Of a DNA stretch of 64,000 nucleotides, positions 46,193 to 57,841 are shown in pieces. The DNA is taken from the NCBI GenBank assembly GCA_963556495.2, contig OY747705.1:34162298-34226297 (forward strand). The letters run 5' to 3'. The notes below the pieces were generated by a model that was given only the letters and a program-made list of their open reading frames with translations, was not told the DNA's origin and searched no databases. The first letter of the stretch is position 1. Each line of letters starts with the position of its first letter. The stretch comes from Valencia hispanica (lineage: Eukaryota; Chordata; Actinopteri; Cyprinodontiformes; Valenciidae). The position numbers were made by a program, and so were the translations under genes.

Positions 46193-47759
46193 AGTGGCTT
46201 GAATTTTTCCACATTTTGTCACATTACAGCCACAAACATGAATCAATTTTATTGGAACTCCACGTGAAAGACCAATACAAAGTGGTGTACACGTGAGAAG
46301 TGGAACGAAAATCATGCATGATTCCAAACATTTTTTGCAAATAAATAACTGAAACGTGGGGTGTGCGTAATTATTCAGCCCCCTGAGTCAATACTTTGCA
46401 GAACCACCTTTTGCTGCAATTACAGCTGTCAGTCTTTTAGGGTATGTCTCTACCAGCTTTGCACATCTAGAGACTGAAATTCTTGCCCATTCTTCTTTGC
46501 AGAACAGCTCCAGCTCAGTCAGATTAGGTGGACAGCGTTTGTGAACAGCAGCTTTCAGATCTTGCCACAGATTCTCGATTGGATTTAGATCTGGACTTTG
46601 ACTGGGCCGTTCTAACACATGGATATGTCTTGTTTTAAACCATTCCATTGATACCCTGGCTTTATGTTTAGGGTTGTTGTCCTGCTGGAAGGTGAACCTC
46701 CGCCCCAGTCTCAAGTCTTTTGCAGACTTCAAGAGGTTTTCTTCCAAGATTGCCCTGTATTTGGCTCCATCCATCTTCCCATCAACTCTGACCAGCTTCC
46801 CTGTCCCTGCTGAAGAGAAGCACCCCCAGAGCATGATGCTGCCACCACCATATTTAACAGTGGGGATGGTGTGTTCAGAGTGATGTGCAGTGTTAGTTTT
46901 CCGCCACACACAGCGTTTTGCATTTTGCCAAAAAGTTCCATTTTGGTCTCATCTGACCAGAGCACCTTCTTCCACATGTGTGCTGTGGCTTGTGGCAAAC
47001 TGCAAACGGGACTTCTGATGGTTTTCCTTTAACAATGGCTTTCTTCTTGCCAGTCTTCCATAAAGGCCAACTTTGTGCAGTGCACCACTAATAGTTGTCC
47101 TATGGACAGATTCCCCCACCTGAGCTGTAGATCTCTGCAGCTCGTCCAGAGTCACCATGGGCCTCTTGGCTGCATTTCTGATCAGCGCTCTCCTTGTTCG
47201 GCCTGTGAGTTTAGGTGGACGGCCTTGTATTGGTAGGTTTACAGTTGTGCCATACTCCTTCCATTTCTGAATGATCGCTTGAACAGTGCTCCGTGGGTTG
47301 TTCAAGGCTTGGGAAATCTTTTTGTAGCCTAAGCCTGCTTTAAATTTCTCAATAATTTATCCCTGACCTGTCTGGTGTGTTCTTTAGACTTCATGGTGTT
47401 GTTGCTCCCAACATTCTCTTAGACAACCTCTGAGGCCGTCACAAGGCAGCTGTATTTGTACTGACATTAGATTACACACAGGTGCGCATTAGTCATTAGC
47501 ACTCATCAGACAATGTCTATGGGCAACTGACTGCACTCAGACCAAAGGGGGCTGAATAATTACGCACACCCCAATTTTCTGTTATTTATTTGTAAAAAAT
47601 GTTTGGAATCATGTATGATTTTCGTTCCACTTCTCACGTGTACACCACTTTGTATTGGTCTTTTGCGTGGAATTCAAATAAAATTGATTCAAGTTTGTGG
47701 CTGTAATGTGACAAAATGTGGAAAAGTTCAAGGGGGCCGAATACTTTTGAAAGCCATCC
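46193..47759 (-). mobile_element. Tc1-like transposon, copy B (family of copy A)
   Basis: Same family as 13271-14877, same orientation. The right terminal repeat ends GAATACTTTTGAAAGCCATC, a damaged form of the family terminus. The left terminal repeat lacks about 21 bp: it reads AGTGGCTTGAATTTTTCCAC where copy A has an extra segment between two CTTG motifs. It follows the previous transposon after only a (TA)n spacer. Its right edge abuts a truncated hAT-like repeat. Confidence 0.88.
46388..47394 (-). pseudogene. Tc1 transposase (DD34E), copy B, frameshifted
   Basis: Same protein as in copy A, broken at other places. The ATG at 47394 is followed by a 1-base deletion near 47354 in the first HTH. 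The next open part (47305-46949) covers QAIIQKWKEYGTTVNLPIQG through the second HTH. Around 46998 the WSDETKMELFG block is present, then one G missing near 46928 shifts the frame. From 46909 the catalytic core is open: GGGSIMLWGCFS, FQQDNNPKH (second Asp present; the following Asp of the motif changed to Asn), SPDLNPIENLW and the C-terminal KGGSAKY with its normal stop. Thirty-four residues separate the second Asp and the Glu. Confidence 0.88.
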
Positions 47760-47876
47760 TTTATTTACACCAAAATTGTTACTTTTTTGGTCATATTTAG
47801 GGATGTCAATTAATCGTGATTAATTTACAGCTACCTTGTGATTAATTAGATAGAAATTTGTAATCGTTTGACAGCC

Positions 47877-47878
<2 letters not shown>
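47760..47878 (-). mobile_element. Truncated hAT-like repeat
   Basis: Matches the reverse complement of the left end of 58220-58883: TCATATTTAGGGATGTCAAT, TAATCGTGATTAAT, then the terminal AATCGTTTGACAGCCCT at 47862-47878. Tc1 copy B cuts it at the family's CCTTTATTTACACC segment. It is followed by (TA)n. Confidence 0.75.
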
Positions 47879-47936
<58 letters not shown>

Positions 47937-47980
47937 TATATATATATATATATAGATATATATATATACACACACACACA
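47879..47980. repeat. (TA)n/(CA)n microsatellite
   Basis: Long TA run with single GA interruptions, then a short CA run up to the start of Tc1 copy C. Confidence 0.95.
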
Positions 47981-49386
47981 CAGTGGAGCAAAAAAGTATT
48001 TAGCAGCAACCAATTGTGCCACTTTTCCCATTTAAAAATATGAGAGCGGTACATAGGTACACTTCAACTGTAAGAGACGGAATGTAAAAAAAAAAAAATT
48101 TGACATCACATTGTATGATTTTTAAAGAATTAATTTGTATATTGGTGCAGAAGGTAAGTATCAGACGTTCACCTACAAACAGGCAAGATTTCTGGCCCTC
48201 ACAGACCTGTTACTTTTTCTTCTAGGAGCTCTTCTATCCTCCACTCGTTACCTGTAAAAATGGCACCTGTTTGAACTTATCTGTATAAAAGACACCTGTC
48301 CACACATTCAAACAGTCAGACTCTAACCTCCCCCATGGCCAAGAACAGAGAGCTGTCCAAAGACACCAGGAACAAGATTGTGCACCTGCACAAGACTGGG
48401 ATGAGCCTACAATCTATGCAACCTATGCAAGATCTCACCTTGTGGGGTACACATGATCTTCAGAATGGTGAGGAAACAGCCCAGAACTACACGGGGGAAC
48501 TGGTCAATGACTTGAAGAGAGCCAAGACCAAAGTAACAAACGTTACTATTAGTAACACACAACGTCATCATGGAGTAAAATCTTGCAACAACAAGCAACA
48601 TGTCCAGGCATGTCTAAGGCTTGTCAGAGAACATCTGGATGATCCAGAGAAGGATTTGGAGCAGATTAGACCAACACAGAACACTTTGGTATAAACGCCA
48701 CTCGCTGTGTTTGGAGGGTGAAGAATGCTGAGTTGCTTCCCAAGAACACCTTTCTCACTGTGAAGGGGACAGGACGACAGATCCGTATTAAGAACAGGAT
48801 GATTGGAGCCATGTATGGAGTGACTTGGGGCAAAAACCTCCTTCCATCAGTGAGAGCATTGAAGATGAAACATGACTGGATCTTTCAGCATGACAATGAT
48901 CCCAAACACACCACCAGGGCAACAAAAGAGCGGCTACATAAAAAGCATTTCAAGGTTCTGGAGTGGTCTAGCCATTCTCCAGACCTCAATCCAACAGAGA
49001 ATCTGTGGAGGGAGTTGAAAGGCGGTGTTGCCCAGTGATAGCCCCAAAACATCAAAGCTCTAGAGAAGATCTGCATGGAAGAATGGACCAAAATACCAGC
49101 TACAGTGTGTGCAAACCTGGTGAAGACCTACAGGAAACATTTGACCTCTGTCATTGCCAACCAAGGTTACATTACAAAGTATTGCGGTGAACTTTTGTTT
49201 TTTGACCAAATACTTATTTTCTCACAATTACAAATAAATATTTAAAAAATCTTAAAATGTGAAATCTTTTTTTTTTTTACATTCTGTCTCAGTTGACATG
49301 TACCTATGATGAAAATTACAGACCACTCATCTTTTTAAATGGGACAACTTGCGCAATTGGTGGGTGCTAAATACATTTTTGCCCCA

Positions 49387-49389
<3 letters not shown>
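47981..49389 (+). mobile_element. Tc1-like transposon, copy C
   Basis: Begins CAGTGGAGCAAAAAAGTATT and ends with the inverted form ATACATTTTTGCCCCACTG. The terminal repeats of about 110 bp (to ACATTCTGTCTC near 49290) are imperfect. It lies inside a dinucleotide repeat. It is a different family from A/B and from 44562-46179. Its right terminal repeat takes part in a perfect palindrome (49339-49490). Confidence 0.88.
48335..49190 (+). pseudogene. Tc1 transposase (DD34E), copy C, decayed
   Basis: The ATG at 48335 opens MAKNRELSKDTRNKIVHLHK, the first HTH. The following region is out of frame or rearranged, then LVNDLKRAKTKVTNVTISNT (second HTH) and LRLVREHLDDPEKD. The WSDE block with the first catalytic Asp is missing; the frame stops at 48694. 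From 48718 the core resumes: [20 protein letters not shown] (second Asp) and [15 protein letters not shown] (Glu), 34 residues apart. It stops at 49038. The C-terminal [20 protein letters not shown] continues in another frame to about 49190. It cannot encode an active enzyme. Confidence 0.85.
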
Positions 49390-49442
<53 letters not shown>

Positions 49443-49490
49443 TGGGGCAAAAATGTATTTAGCACCCACCAATTGCGCAAGTTGTCCCAT
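49339..49490. repeat. Perfect 152-bp palindrome around a Tc1 terminal repeat
   Basis: The left arm is the last 53 bp of Tc1 copy C (ATGGGACAACTTGCGCAATT to CCCCACTGTG). The right arm (49438-49490) is its exact reverse complement. The centre (49392-49437) is pure (TA)n, itself self-complementary. No mismatch was found on reading both arms. The outer sequences differ (TTTTAAATG versus CATATATATC). Confidence 0.95.
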
Positions 49491-49499
49491 ATATATCCC

Positions 49500-49500
<1 letters not shown>

Positions 49501-49567
<67 letters not shown>
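49501..49567. repeat. (TA)n microsatellite
   Basis: Uninterrupted TA dinucleotides. Confidence 0.97.
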
Positions 49568-49569
<2 letters not shown>

Positions 49570-51780
49570 GCCCAAATATCAAGGAGGCAGTGCATCTTTT
49601 CGGAGTTCCACATTGTTCCACGGCTCATTTTTAGCTAGTTTTACATTGTGTTGCTAAGCTAGCCAAACAATTACTTCACATAATGTGCCACAACAACGGG
49701 TCCCCACCAAGACAAAAAAGCTTTTTTTTTAAAGCATGGGATAAACTTCGGTTGCTTTCACATCTGATTTGATTTGTTTGTTATAAGCCAACTAAACACG
49801 GCTGATATGAATACACCATGCCTAAGACTTGCTTTTACTTTGGACTTTGGACACTTGGTGGATAGTGATTTTTAAAACAATGGCTAGGTCCCACCTTTCA
49901 GGAACAGGAGGATCAGACTGAAGACTGAAGGAAAATGCGGAGTATATATTCAAAAGCAGGGAGTGATCACTTGTAAAAGGAACAGGTGAGACTAATTACC
50001 AGAATGTAGAGCAGCTGAGGGGGAGCACTGCCTAAGGTACTGAGGTAGAATGGCTAGCCAAACACACAAGAAACACCAGTATGACAGTAACTGAACACAG
50101 AATGACAAAACCTTAGCAACACCAATTTACTGCAAAACAAAATAACACAAAACTGAAAACCAATGTCACACAGATCATAATATGATTCAAGTCTAACAAA
50201 ATACTTACGTAATGATGTACTGCACTGGTGCATGTTTTTCAGCTGATTTTTCTTAAAATCCTAATTATACTGGAATTAAAAACTCCACATTAAAAGAAAA
50301 ATAATTCAAAAAAATTGCGTACAAAAAAGTTTCTTGAAACTTATGTTCAGTTGTTTGATTTATTTTTCTTTTAAATAAAATATAGGTGGCATCTGATTGT
50401 TTAGCGTTCTAGTATGGGGAATTCAATGTTTCTTTTTATTTCCTTCAGCCCTTCAATTACCTTACTACTTTCTCATAGAAAGTATTCCAGACCCAGTATT
50501 TCAATCGAGTTTCTTTAACGAATTTGGGCATTGAGCTATGCTGCCAATAAACTTTTTCTTTTTTGAATACGAAACAACTCTGGCCCAGGGCTTCTGTGTT
50601 TATCTGTCTCCTCCCTGTCATCTCAAATCCTCAATCATATGAGAGACCTGTTTTGCCAGAGGTTTCTCCCAATTAAAGAAACAATACAATGTATGCTCAC
50701 ACATAAGTTATAGCTACTCAGTAGCATTGGATCCATAAACGTTGCTTTTATGTGACAGCCATAACAACAGCATGCCAACAGAAATTAGAAAAAATATATA
50801 TTCTGTTCTCAAAAAAATAAGAAGATACATTCTTAAAGAAGCAGACATGCAGTATAAGTTATTTCTATCACAAAGGAGCAAGATCAAAAGTCAGCTAAAT
50901 GTCTGCACATATTTAGGATATTAGTAGTTTAAAGCAAAACAGGGCACATTCATCCTCCCCAAACAACATATTTCCAACATAATATTTTGACAGCTTTGCA
51001 AAAAATAAAGGAGATAGCGATAATGACCAGTAAGCAGGCTCCAGGTTTCTTTATTATCACAATGTTCTCATCAGCAGTCCAAGTCAAACAGAAGAGTTTG
51101 GCAGACGTGCTTGTTTGCACTCACCCCTCATCGTTACTCCCTTTCGTCCCTGCTGTATATATTACTCTTGCAGATGGAATCAGAGAGCTTGGAGCTTCTG
51201 ATAACTCCAGACATTGTAGACATACTTTCCTCCCCTTATGTCAGGGAGTCAAAGTCATATCTTCCCCTTTTTCTGGGATATAAACTTTGGTTTAAACTTG
51301 AGAGTGTATAAATGAGCAATGTAATCTTATGAACTTGTTTTAAAATACTAAATCAATCCAATGCAAAATATTATTGTGATATATTGTATCAATACAACAC
51401 ATTTTCCACAGCATCAGTAATACAACACACTCCTTGTCCAGCATTTGTTTTGGAAACCAGTAATGTTTTCTCATTTAATTTAGGAAAGGAGCTTAAGAAC
51501 GGAGAAACACACCATAAAGTAATGACTGTATTTGGTGGCACTTGCAGTCATTTGCATCTGTTATAATTGTCCCAATCCAACTAATTTGAAATTGCATACT
51601 TTACTTGTTTTTTCATGCCAATTTCTCATATTGGCAGTGATGCTGACACTATTATTTAACCATAACCCTTAACATTTTTGAAAAATACAGACTATTAAAT
51701 TCAGAAATCTCTTTTATCTGTAAGTACCTACTATCTCTTTACAGTGGTGTGGTAAGCAATGTTTGTACAGTCATGAGATC
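49568..51780. other. No gene recognised
   Basis: Over 2 kb of AT-rich sequence. Open frames up to 98 codons show no recognisable domain. No terminal repeats seen. Confidence 0.5.
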
Positions 51781-51783
51781 TAA

Positions 51784-52316
51784 CGGTATGTTCACACCAA
51801 AGCGTCAAAAACATGCGGCACGCCAAAGTTTGACGCTTGAACATTCGCAGCTCGATGCACGTCCAAAACGAATTGGACGGAAATACGCAATTTGTGGGAG
51901 GAGCTAGTGCCAGACGGTGGTTTTGCAATTAATATTTCCTCCATGTTGAATGAAAAACTTTTCCGGACCCCGTGAACTGGGTCACAGCATCACGTGAAAC
52001 CACACCAGGCTCCTGATTGGTTGACGCGGTGCAAATCTGACGCCAAAGTTCAGATTTTTCGACTTCAGCGGCAGATGCAAGAATGCGCCTTACGCGCGAA
52101 TGCACAAAATGCACCACGTAAAATGATGCGAATATTTTCTGACGCGCATCAAACGCTTCATTCGAGCGAATTTGACGCCAGACATGCATTTTCGCAGGGC
52201 AAAAACGCGCATGACGTGACGCAGAAATGCTGACGCGCGTTAACACGCTTCTGCATGGCCTTAAATGTAAACCTGACGCCGTTGACATTTCAAACGCATT
52301 CGGTGTGAACGCACCG
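51784..52316. mobile_element. PIF/Harbinger-like MITE
   Basis: 533 bp with terminal inverted repeats CGGTATGTTCACACCAAAGC and its counterpart ATTCGGTGTGAACGCACCG. It is flanked by TAA on both sides (51781-51783 and 52317-52319), the 3-bp target duplication typical of PIF/Harbinger. The interior is CpG-rich with repeated GACGC, CGCGC and ATGCGC words and no transposase. It contrasts sharply with the AT-rich flanks. Confidence 0.85.
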
Positions 52317-52967
52317 TAACATCTGTTTGATGCTTACATTCTATGTGTGTATATGTGTTTGCCCATGTGGGTGAAAATGTATGCATGTGTGTGATGGGAG
52401 AATTTCATGGTTTTCATAGGCAAATCTGTCCCTGTACATTTTCAAGATAGACAGGTTGTCTTTATCCGTTAGGATTTGTAAAAGACCCATGACTTTAATG
52501 CACGGTGGGTCTTATCCAATCCATGTGGTGGACTTGGTCTCCTCATGAATCTGCTGTCAAATCCACAATTGCCATATTGGGTTTGGATTTTTGACTTCAC
52601 TTGATAACATCAGTGCGGACATAATTCACCCTAGGTCATGTATTCAAATATAAGCAGCATGTAAAAATACACCATTCATTACCAGTATCACAATTTTCCT
52701 AAATTCTACAAATATCCCTAATGGTGCAAGTTTTGAGGAGGGCTAGATAGAAGTTGTAGCATTACAAAGATGGTGCCTGCTATCTGGCATCATAAATGAT
52801 GTCAACAGCAGCATAATGGAAAAGCAGGAAATATGTGGGGAGTAGGGTAAATAATTGTGATTAAATTGATAAAGTATGCAAAAAAAAGAGACATTTCTCT
52901 GGTCTGTAACAATGTGTTCCTAAAACTACACTGGAAAGCACAAAATTGCCACATGTTCACCTCTCAA
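52317..52967. other. No gene recognised
   Basis: Unassigned sequence without recognisable features. Confidence 0.5.
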
Positions 52968-53215
52968 TACAGTTATATTCAGAAAATTAGAATATTATTA
53001 AGAATTGCATTTATTTCAGAAACTCAAAGTAAACACATTATATAAATTAGATGAACTACACAGAGTGATGTTTTCAATCTGTTTTTTAGTTACTTTTGGT
53101 GATTTTCCGCCTACATCTAATGGAAGCACAACATTTAAAAATTTGATTATTAAGATTATTTAATATTACATCAGGCCAATAAAAACAAATATTCCAGAAA
53201 TGTGGGCTTATAGAA
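52968..53215. mobile_element. Diverged short repeat, possibly Tc1/mariner-related
   Basis: TTATATTCAGAAAATTAGAA, ATTTATTTCAGAAACTCAAA and the later ACATCAGGCCAATAAAAACA recall a dispersed fish element of the Tc1/mariner type that I know only by its repeated CAGAAAATTAGAATATTA text. Ends not defined. Confidence 0.4.
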
Positions 53216-53656
53216 GAATATGCTAAATACCTATTAAAAAGTTTTTTTATTTTTGAAAGGTACTTTTAATCTGCTAAACGAGACTTATTGGAACACAGAT
53301 TTTAAATATATTTTTATTTTAATATTACTATTCTTATGTTGTTTTTTATTAAAGCAGATATATCATATCTCTGCCTAGGCTGACGCACAGGAGGACTGAG
53401 GGAAGGATGGACGGACAGACGAATGGACTGCTGTAGCTAGAAATTCTTTGAGGTAATTATAGATTAAAAAAAAGAAACATCAACATTATATTGTAGTGGA
53501 AAGTAGAAATGCAATTATTCAAAGAAAAAATATCGGAAGACAGATTTATCTATCCATCTATCAGCCTCTGTTTTAAAATCTTTTTACCCGGTGCTGTTAC
53601 CTGTGTATGATGGTATTTTTCAATTACAACTCAGGTGAGCAACTAGCTCAGTTTTT
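53216..53656. other. No gene recognised
   Basis: AT-rich unassigned sequence. Confidence 0.5.
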
Positions 53657-53659
53657 TTA

Positions 53660-54181
53660 GGCCCCATTTACACGAAGGAAAAACACCGATATTTCCCTGC
53701 GGTTTGGCCTCTCATTTACACGAAAACCCCCTTTTTAATCACAGAAAACGATTCTTTCTAAAAACTTCGGCCAAAGCGGAGATTTGCGTTTTCTCCGTTT
53801 TAAGTGTTCGCGTGTGGACAGAAATAACCAGAGTTTTCAGCTCCGCGACAAAAATGCTCCGACATCACTTGTGCGACCTGTGTTTACACTCAGAAACAGC
53901 ATTTATGCCCTCAGTGATGTGTTGGCATCATCGATTGTCCAAGCGCCTTTTGCTTGCTTGTTTTTACAAGCTTAATTACTGCTCTATGTAGAAGTTAGAA
54001 CATAGAAAGTCACTCTGAGTGGATAGGATTTGGGGGAACTACTGCCCCCTACAGGTTTGGCATGTCTATGAATGTGCTTAACAACCCCCTTATGCGGTTA
54101 GGTGTGGACGGAGATTTTTTTCTAAACGAGGTGGTGAAAATATTCGGGGGGTTTTTTAAACGGCTACGTGTGCACATAGCC
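53660..54181. mobile_element. Candidate Harbinger-like MITE (TTA duplication)
   Basis: 522 bp with short imperfect terminal repeats: GGCCCCATTTACACGAAGGA on the left against CGTGTGCACATAGCC on the right. Both sides are flanked by TTA (53657-53659 and 54182-54184). Internal CGTGTGGACAG and GTGTGGACGGAG words repeat near both ends. No coding capacity. Superfamily tentative; hAT is the alternative. Confidence 0.55.
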
Positions 54182-54184
54182 TTA

Positions 54185-55578
54185 GTGGGCAGAGTATTGC
54201 TTGGTTTGATAGTGCATTTATCACCCCTAATGATATCCACCTGTGAAAGCAGTCGAGGAGGGGGGCTCAGGTGCTATTGATCACACTGTGAAACAGAAAA
54301 GGGGGAAAGACCAGTGAGGCTGTCAGATGAGTGGGCGAAGAAACAGATAGGGTTTTCTTTGGACATTTTACAGAACATTAAATCACACAGATGATATGTG
54401 AAAGCAGGTCCATAGAGAGAGAGTGATTCAGAGCCATTGGGAGCAATACCAGACCTCACAGCTAGGGGAAAAACTAGGGATTAGGAAAAACTCCATCTGG
54501 TTAATTTAGTTTCAACTTTTAAATGACAAAAAAGAGGTCAAAGTTAGCCAGATGGTTTTTCCTGATAGATATGTTCTGAAACAATCAGATCAAGTGTGGT
54601 GCAACAGGAGCAATCTTGACTTTCAGAAGCTTTCCCATGGCCTTCTGTGCTTTCATCTGTCTTTGTTTAATGTGGAAAATGTCTGCACATGCAGTCTAAA
54701 AAACAGGAAAAAATGCATACGTTTATCTAAAATTACCAGATGATATATAATTTATGTAATCACATTTCAAAGTAGTTCTTTTTGAATAACACTAAGAAAA
54801 ACTGCTCGACTTCATCTCATCAAGCAGCCTACTGACATCACTTTGGCAGTAAACAGGACATGAGGTAGTAGTGTTTTCAGCTTGAACAAAAAACAAACTT
54901 TTTGCTGTATTTGATAAAACTGTACAAGACAGCAGCTATAAAACAAAAAGTGAACTGGCGGGGCCCTCAAGCTGTTGTCTCAAGGTTACGGGGGAACCTG
55001 CTCATACGCCTGTGAACAGGTGTACCGATGCCCTGTTATCCATGTTAATGAAATCATTAGTGTCAGGCTTCTAGACGCAAGGATCTCCATGGAATTTGGG
55101 GAAAAAACCCTCAACCGTCTGTTTTGCTCACCTGTCACACTTGGGATGACTCTTATGATTTAATTAAGCAAATAGAAGTAAAAGTGCCCCTTCGAGAACA
55201 GGGCTCAAACCACAGTTGCGTCCATTCATTAAAAAGGTGAAGCTCTCATTATGTAATGTGATATGTGTTAAATGTATGTACAGTATGCAACATGCATCTT
55301 TACCCTGATGTAAAACATGCTAGCAGAGTAAGGTTCCCTTTTTGTTTTGACTAATGAATAAAAATGCATTACTGGTAAAAGAGGATCCTCTCAATTTGCA
55401 TGTACACATTTTCTGTTTTGCTGTTTAAATGGATAAAAAAACAAAAAAAAAATAGCGTTGTAAAGCATGTGAGGTCCACATACCATCATGTCATCATGGC
55501 AAGGATAATACATTAAATTATTCATTTTTGCACTTGAGAAAGAACAAGAAGAAATCAAAAGAAAAAGAAAGTTTATAG
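54185..55578. other. No gene recognised
   Basis: Unassigned. No known domain in any frame, no repeat ends. Confidence 0.5.
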
Positions 55579-55686
55579 AGCATCCATCCATCCATCCATC
55601 CATCCATCCATCCATCCATCCATCCATCCATCCATCCATCCATCCATTCATCCTTCATCCATCATCCATCCATCCATCCATCCATC
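55579..55686. repeat. (CATC)n microsatellite
   Basis: More than 20 CATC units with a few interruptions near 55646-55665. Confidence 0.97.
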
Positions 55687-55842
55687 TGTTTTCTATAACT
55701 GCTTAAAACTATTACAAACTATTGACTGCTTACACTATTATGGTTATGTTTTTCCCTTTTTTTGTTTGGCCTTGTAACTCATGATATTTATGTTAATTTG
55801 CAGATACAAAATGTATATTTTTTTATATCTATCTAGCGCTCT

Positions 55843-55872
55843 CTCTCGCTCTCTCTATATAGAGAGATGCAT

Positions 55873-55923
<51 letters not shown>
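55843..55923. repeat. (CT)n and (GA)n microsatellites, inverted
   Basis: A short CT-rich run (GCTCTCTCTCGCTCTCTCTA) is followed closely by a long (GA)n run (55876-55923), which can pair with it. Confidence 0.93.
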
Positions 55924-55927
<4 letters not shown>

Positions 55928-57841
55928 ACAAAAATAACAGTGTATATATGGCGATTTGTCCTTTGAGGAGAATGAAGTGAAGAATAATAGGAGGCGGGGT
56001 TTACCCTGAACACTTGCGTGGCATCATACTGGAGGGACGAGGAAGTGGGTGACACGCGAAAAACACAGAAGAGGAGGAGGAAGCAACAGCAATGGTGTCC
56101 ATCAAGCAGTTGTTGTCTTCCTTGCTGTTTTTTTTTTTTTTTTTTACACAAACACGACCGCTGTGTTTAACAAAAGGCTCCATGCAGTGTTGTCCTTACT
56201 ACGTGAATGTACTGAACAGCGAACCGGTGTGTAAAGTTGTCGTGGGGGTCACATTTAAACTTACTGCAGTGTTTATAAGTTCACCCAATCAAAAGCCTGT
56301 GTTATGTGACGCCAGTAGCTCAGCTCTATTTGTATCAGACCATTGTCCTGTGGACCTACACCTGAAGGGAGACCATTAATGGACTGGTACGGGCCTGCTG
56401 TGTGGGCCACTTTTACAATAGAAACAGAAAAAAAAGGCGGGCCGCTCAGTGGAAACCAGACAAACTGGTACTCTATGGAAGTATCTAAAAGTTTTGGAGA
56501 TTTAAGTCATCCTATAATTCGCCACAGTAGTGAATCACTGCATGTGACTAAACATGTATTTGAAACACTATAATTTTGGTACCATTCAGGTATACATTTC
56601 AATTTCTAGTCTGGTTCAGATTAACAGTTACTCTGCTGCACCTGGGCTTGTAACAATACTCCCGCTTCTGCAGACATGCTCAGCAGTAATTGTTCATGTG
56701 CCACTTTCTCTGCATAATCAGTCTGTGCCTAATTGTTCTACAGTAATGTAGTGGTCAAAACAATATTTCAGGTACATCATCTGTCATGCCAATCAAACTC
56801 TAGGAAATTGTCTGTTTGTTTTCTGTTTTTTGTTTTCTCTATAGCAATGTTATCTGACCCTAAACTGTCACTTCAAGCTAATGTCAAAGATGTCATGGTT
56901 GGAATGGAAGTCAAAAGGCTTATATATAATTTGTTGTTCAGTTGACTGCAGACACTGAGAAAAATTAATCACAGGTGTAGCTAATTATTGTGGGAAAACT
57001 CGCAGGGGAGACGTTAAAAAAGGCTTTTATGGATTTACTTAATAATGCCACATGTGGGTATCAGCAGACATTTTGTATGGGGAGAGGATACATAAAAGCA
57101 TTAACTTTTGCAAAAGAAATACTTTCATTACACAAACTCCATCCTCACAACCAACACTCACAGTTGCATCTGTGGTCTGGTTGTTTATTCCCTGCCAGTG
57201 CACAAATCATGTTTCATTATTCTTCCCACAGTCTTTGGTTGTTCCTCCCTTAAATCTTGTGGTGGATTAACAATTTTATTGGAGTACATCAATTGGACCC
57301 TTGTGGATGTAAAAAGAACGTTTTTGTTTGAGATGGCACTTTTCTGTCAATGTAATGAAGCTATGAAGAGGGAGTTGCACCTTATTGTTTGAGTGGTTAA
57401 GCGTAAGCCTTTACAATGTCTACAGTGATGATTGTATCTTTGATTGACATACATCAATGGAATCTCAACAATCTTAGCCTTCCATCCTTCCAATTTCTGT
57501 ACCCGTCCATCCTATGCAGGGTTGCTGGGGGCTGGTGCCTATCTCCAGCAGTCTTAGCTTTCCAGTGATGTATAATATGTATATGTACACATAAAGGGTA
57601 GATGTTACCCAGAAATGTAATGCATTTTCTGATTACAGCAGTACAAAGTGACATGCTTCCTTGTTTTTGAATTCTAGAATTACGCTGCTCTGTGGTTCTG
57701 CATGTTGGATTGGCGCTGTTGGCTAAATAGAGTTTTGACTTTTTAGACGTTGGTTACTCTATTTTCTTGAGGAAGAATGCATTTTCTGGACCTGTATACT
57801 TTCTAGTTCTTGGTGCAGTGAAGCTGAAATGATTTCTGCTG
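55924..57841. other. No gene recognised
   Basis: Nearly 2 kb with a GC-richer start (55985-56480, containing GGAGGCGGGGTTTACCC and GGCGGGCCGCTCAGTGGAAA, which may be a transposon fragment) and AT-rich remainder. Nothing can be assigned. Confidence 0.4.

Noticed and set aside
49335..49638. Paired open frames on both strands giving near-identical peptides with (IY)n runs
   Set aside because: Artefact of the palindrome and (TA)n translation; not coding.
55579..55686. Regular short repeats considered as a CRISPR-like array or minisatellite
   Set aside because: Simple 4-bp CATC microsatellite without spacers.
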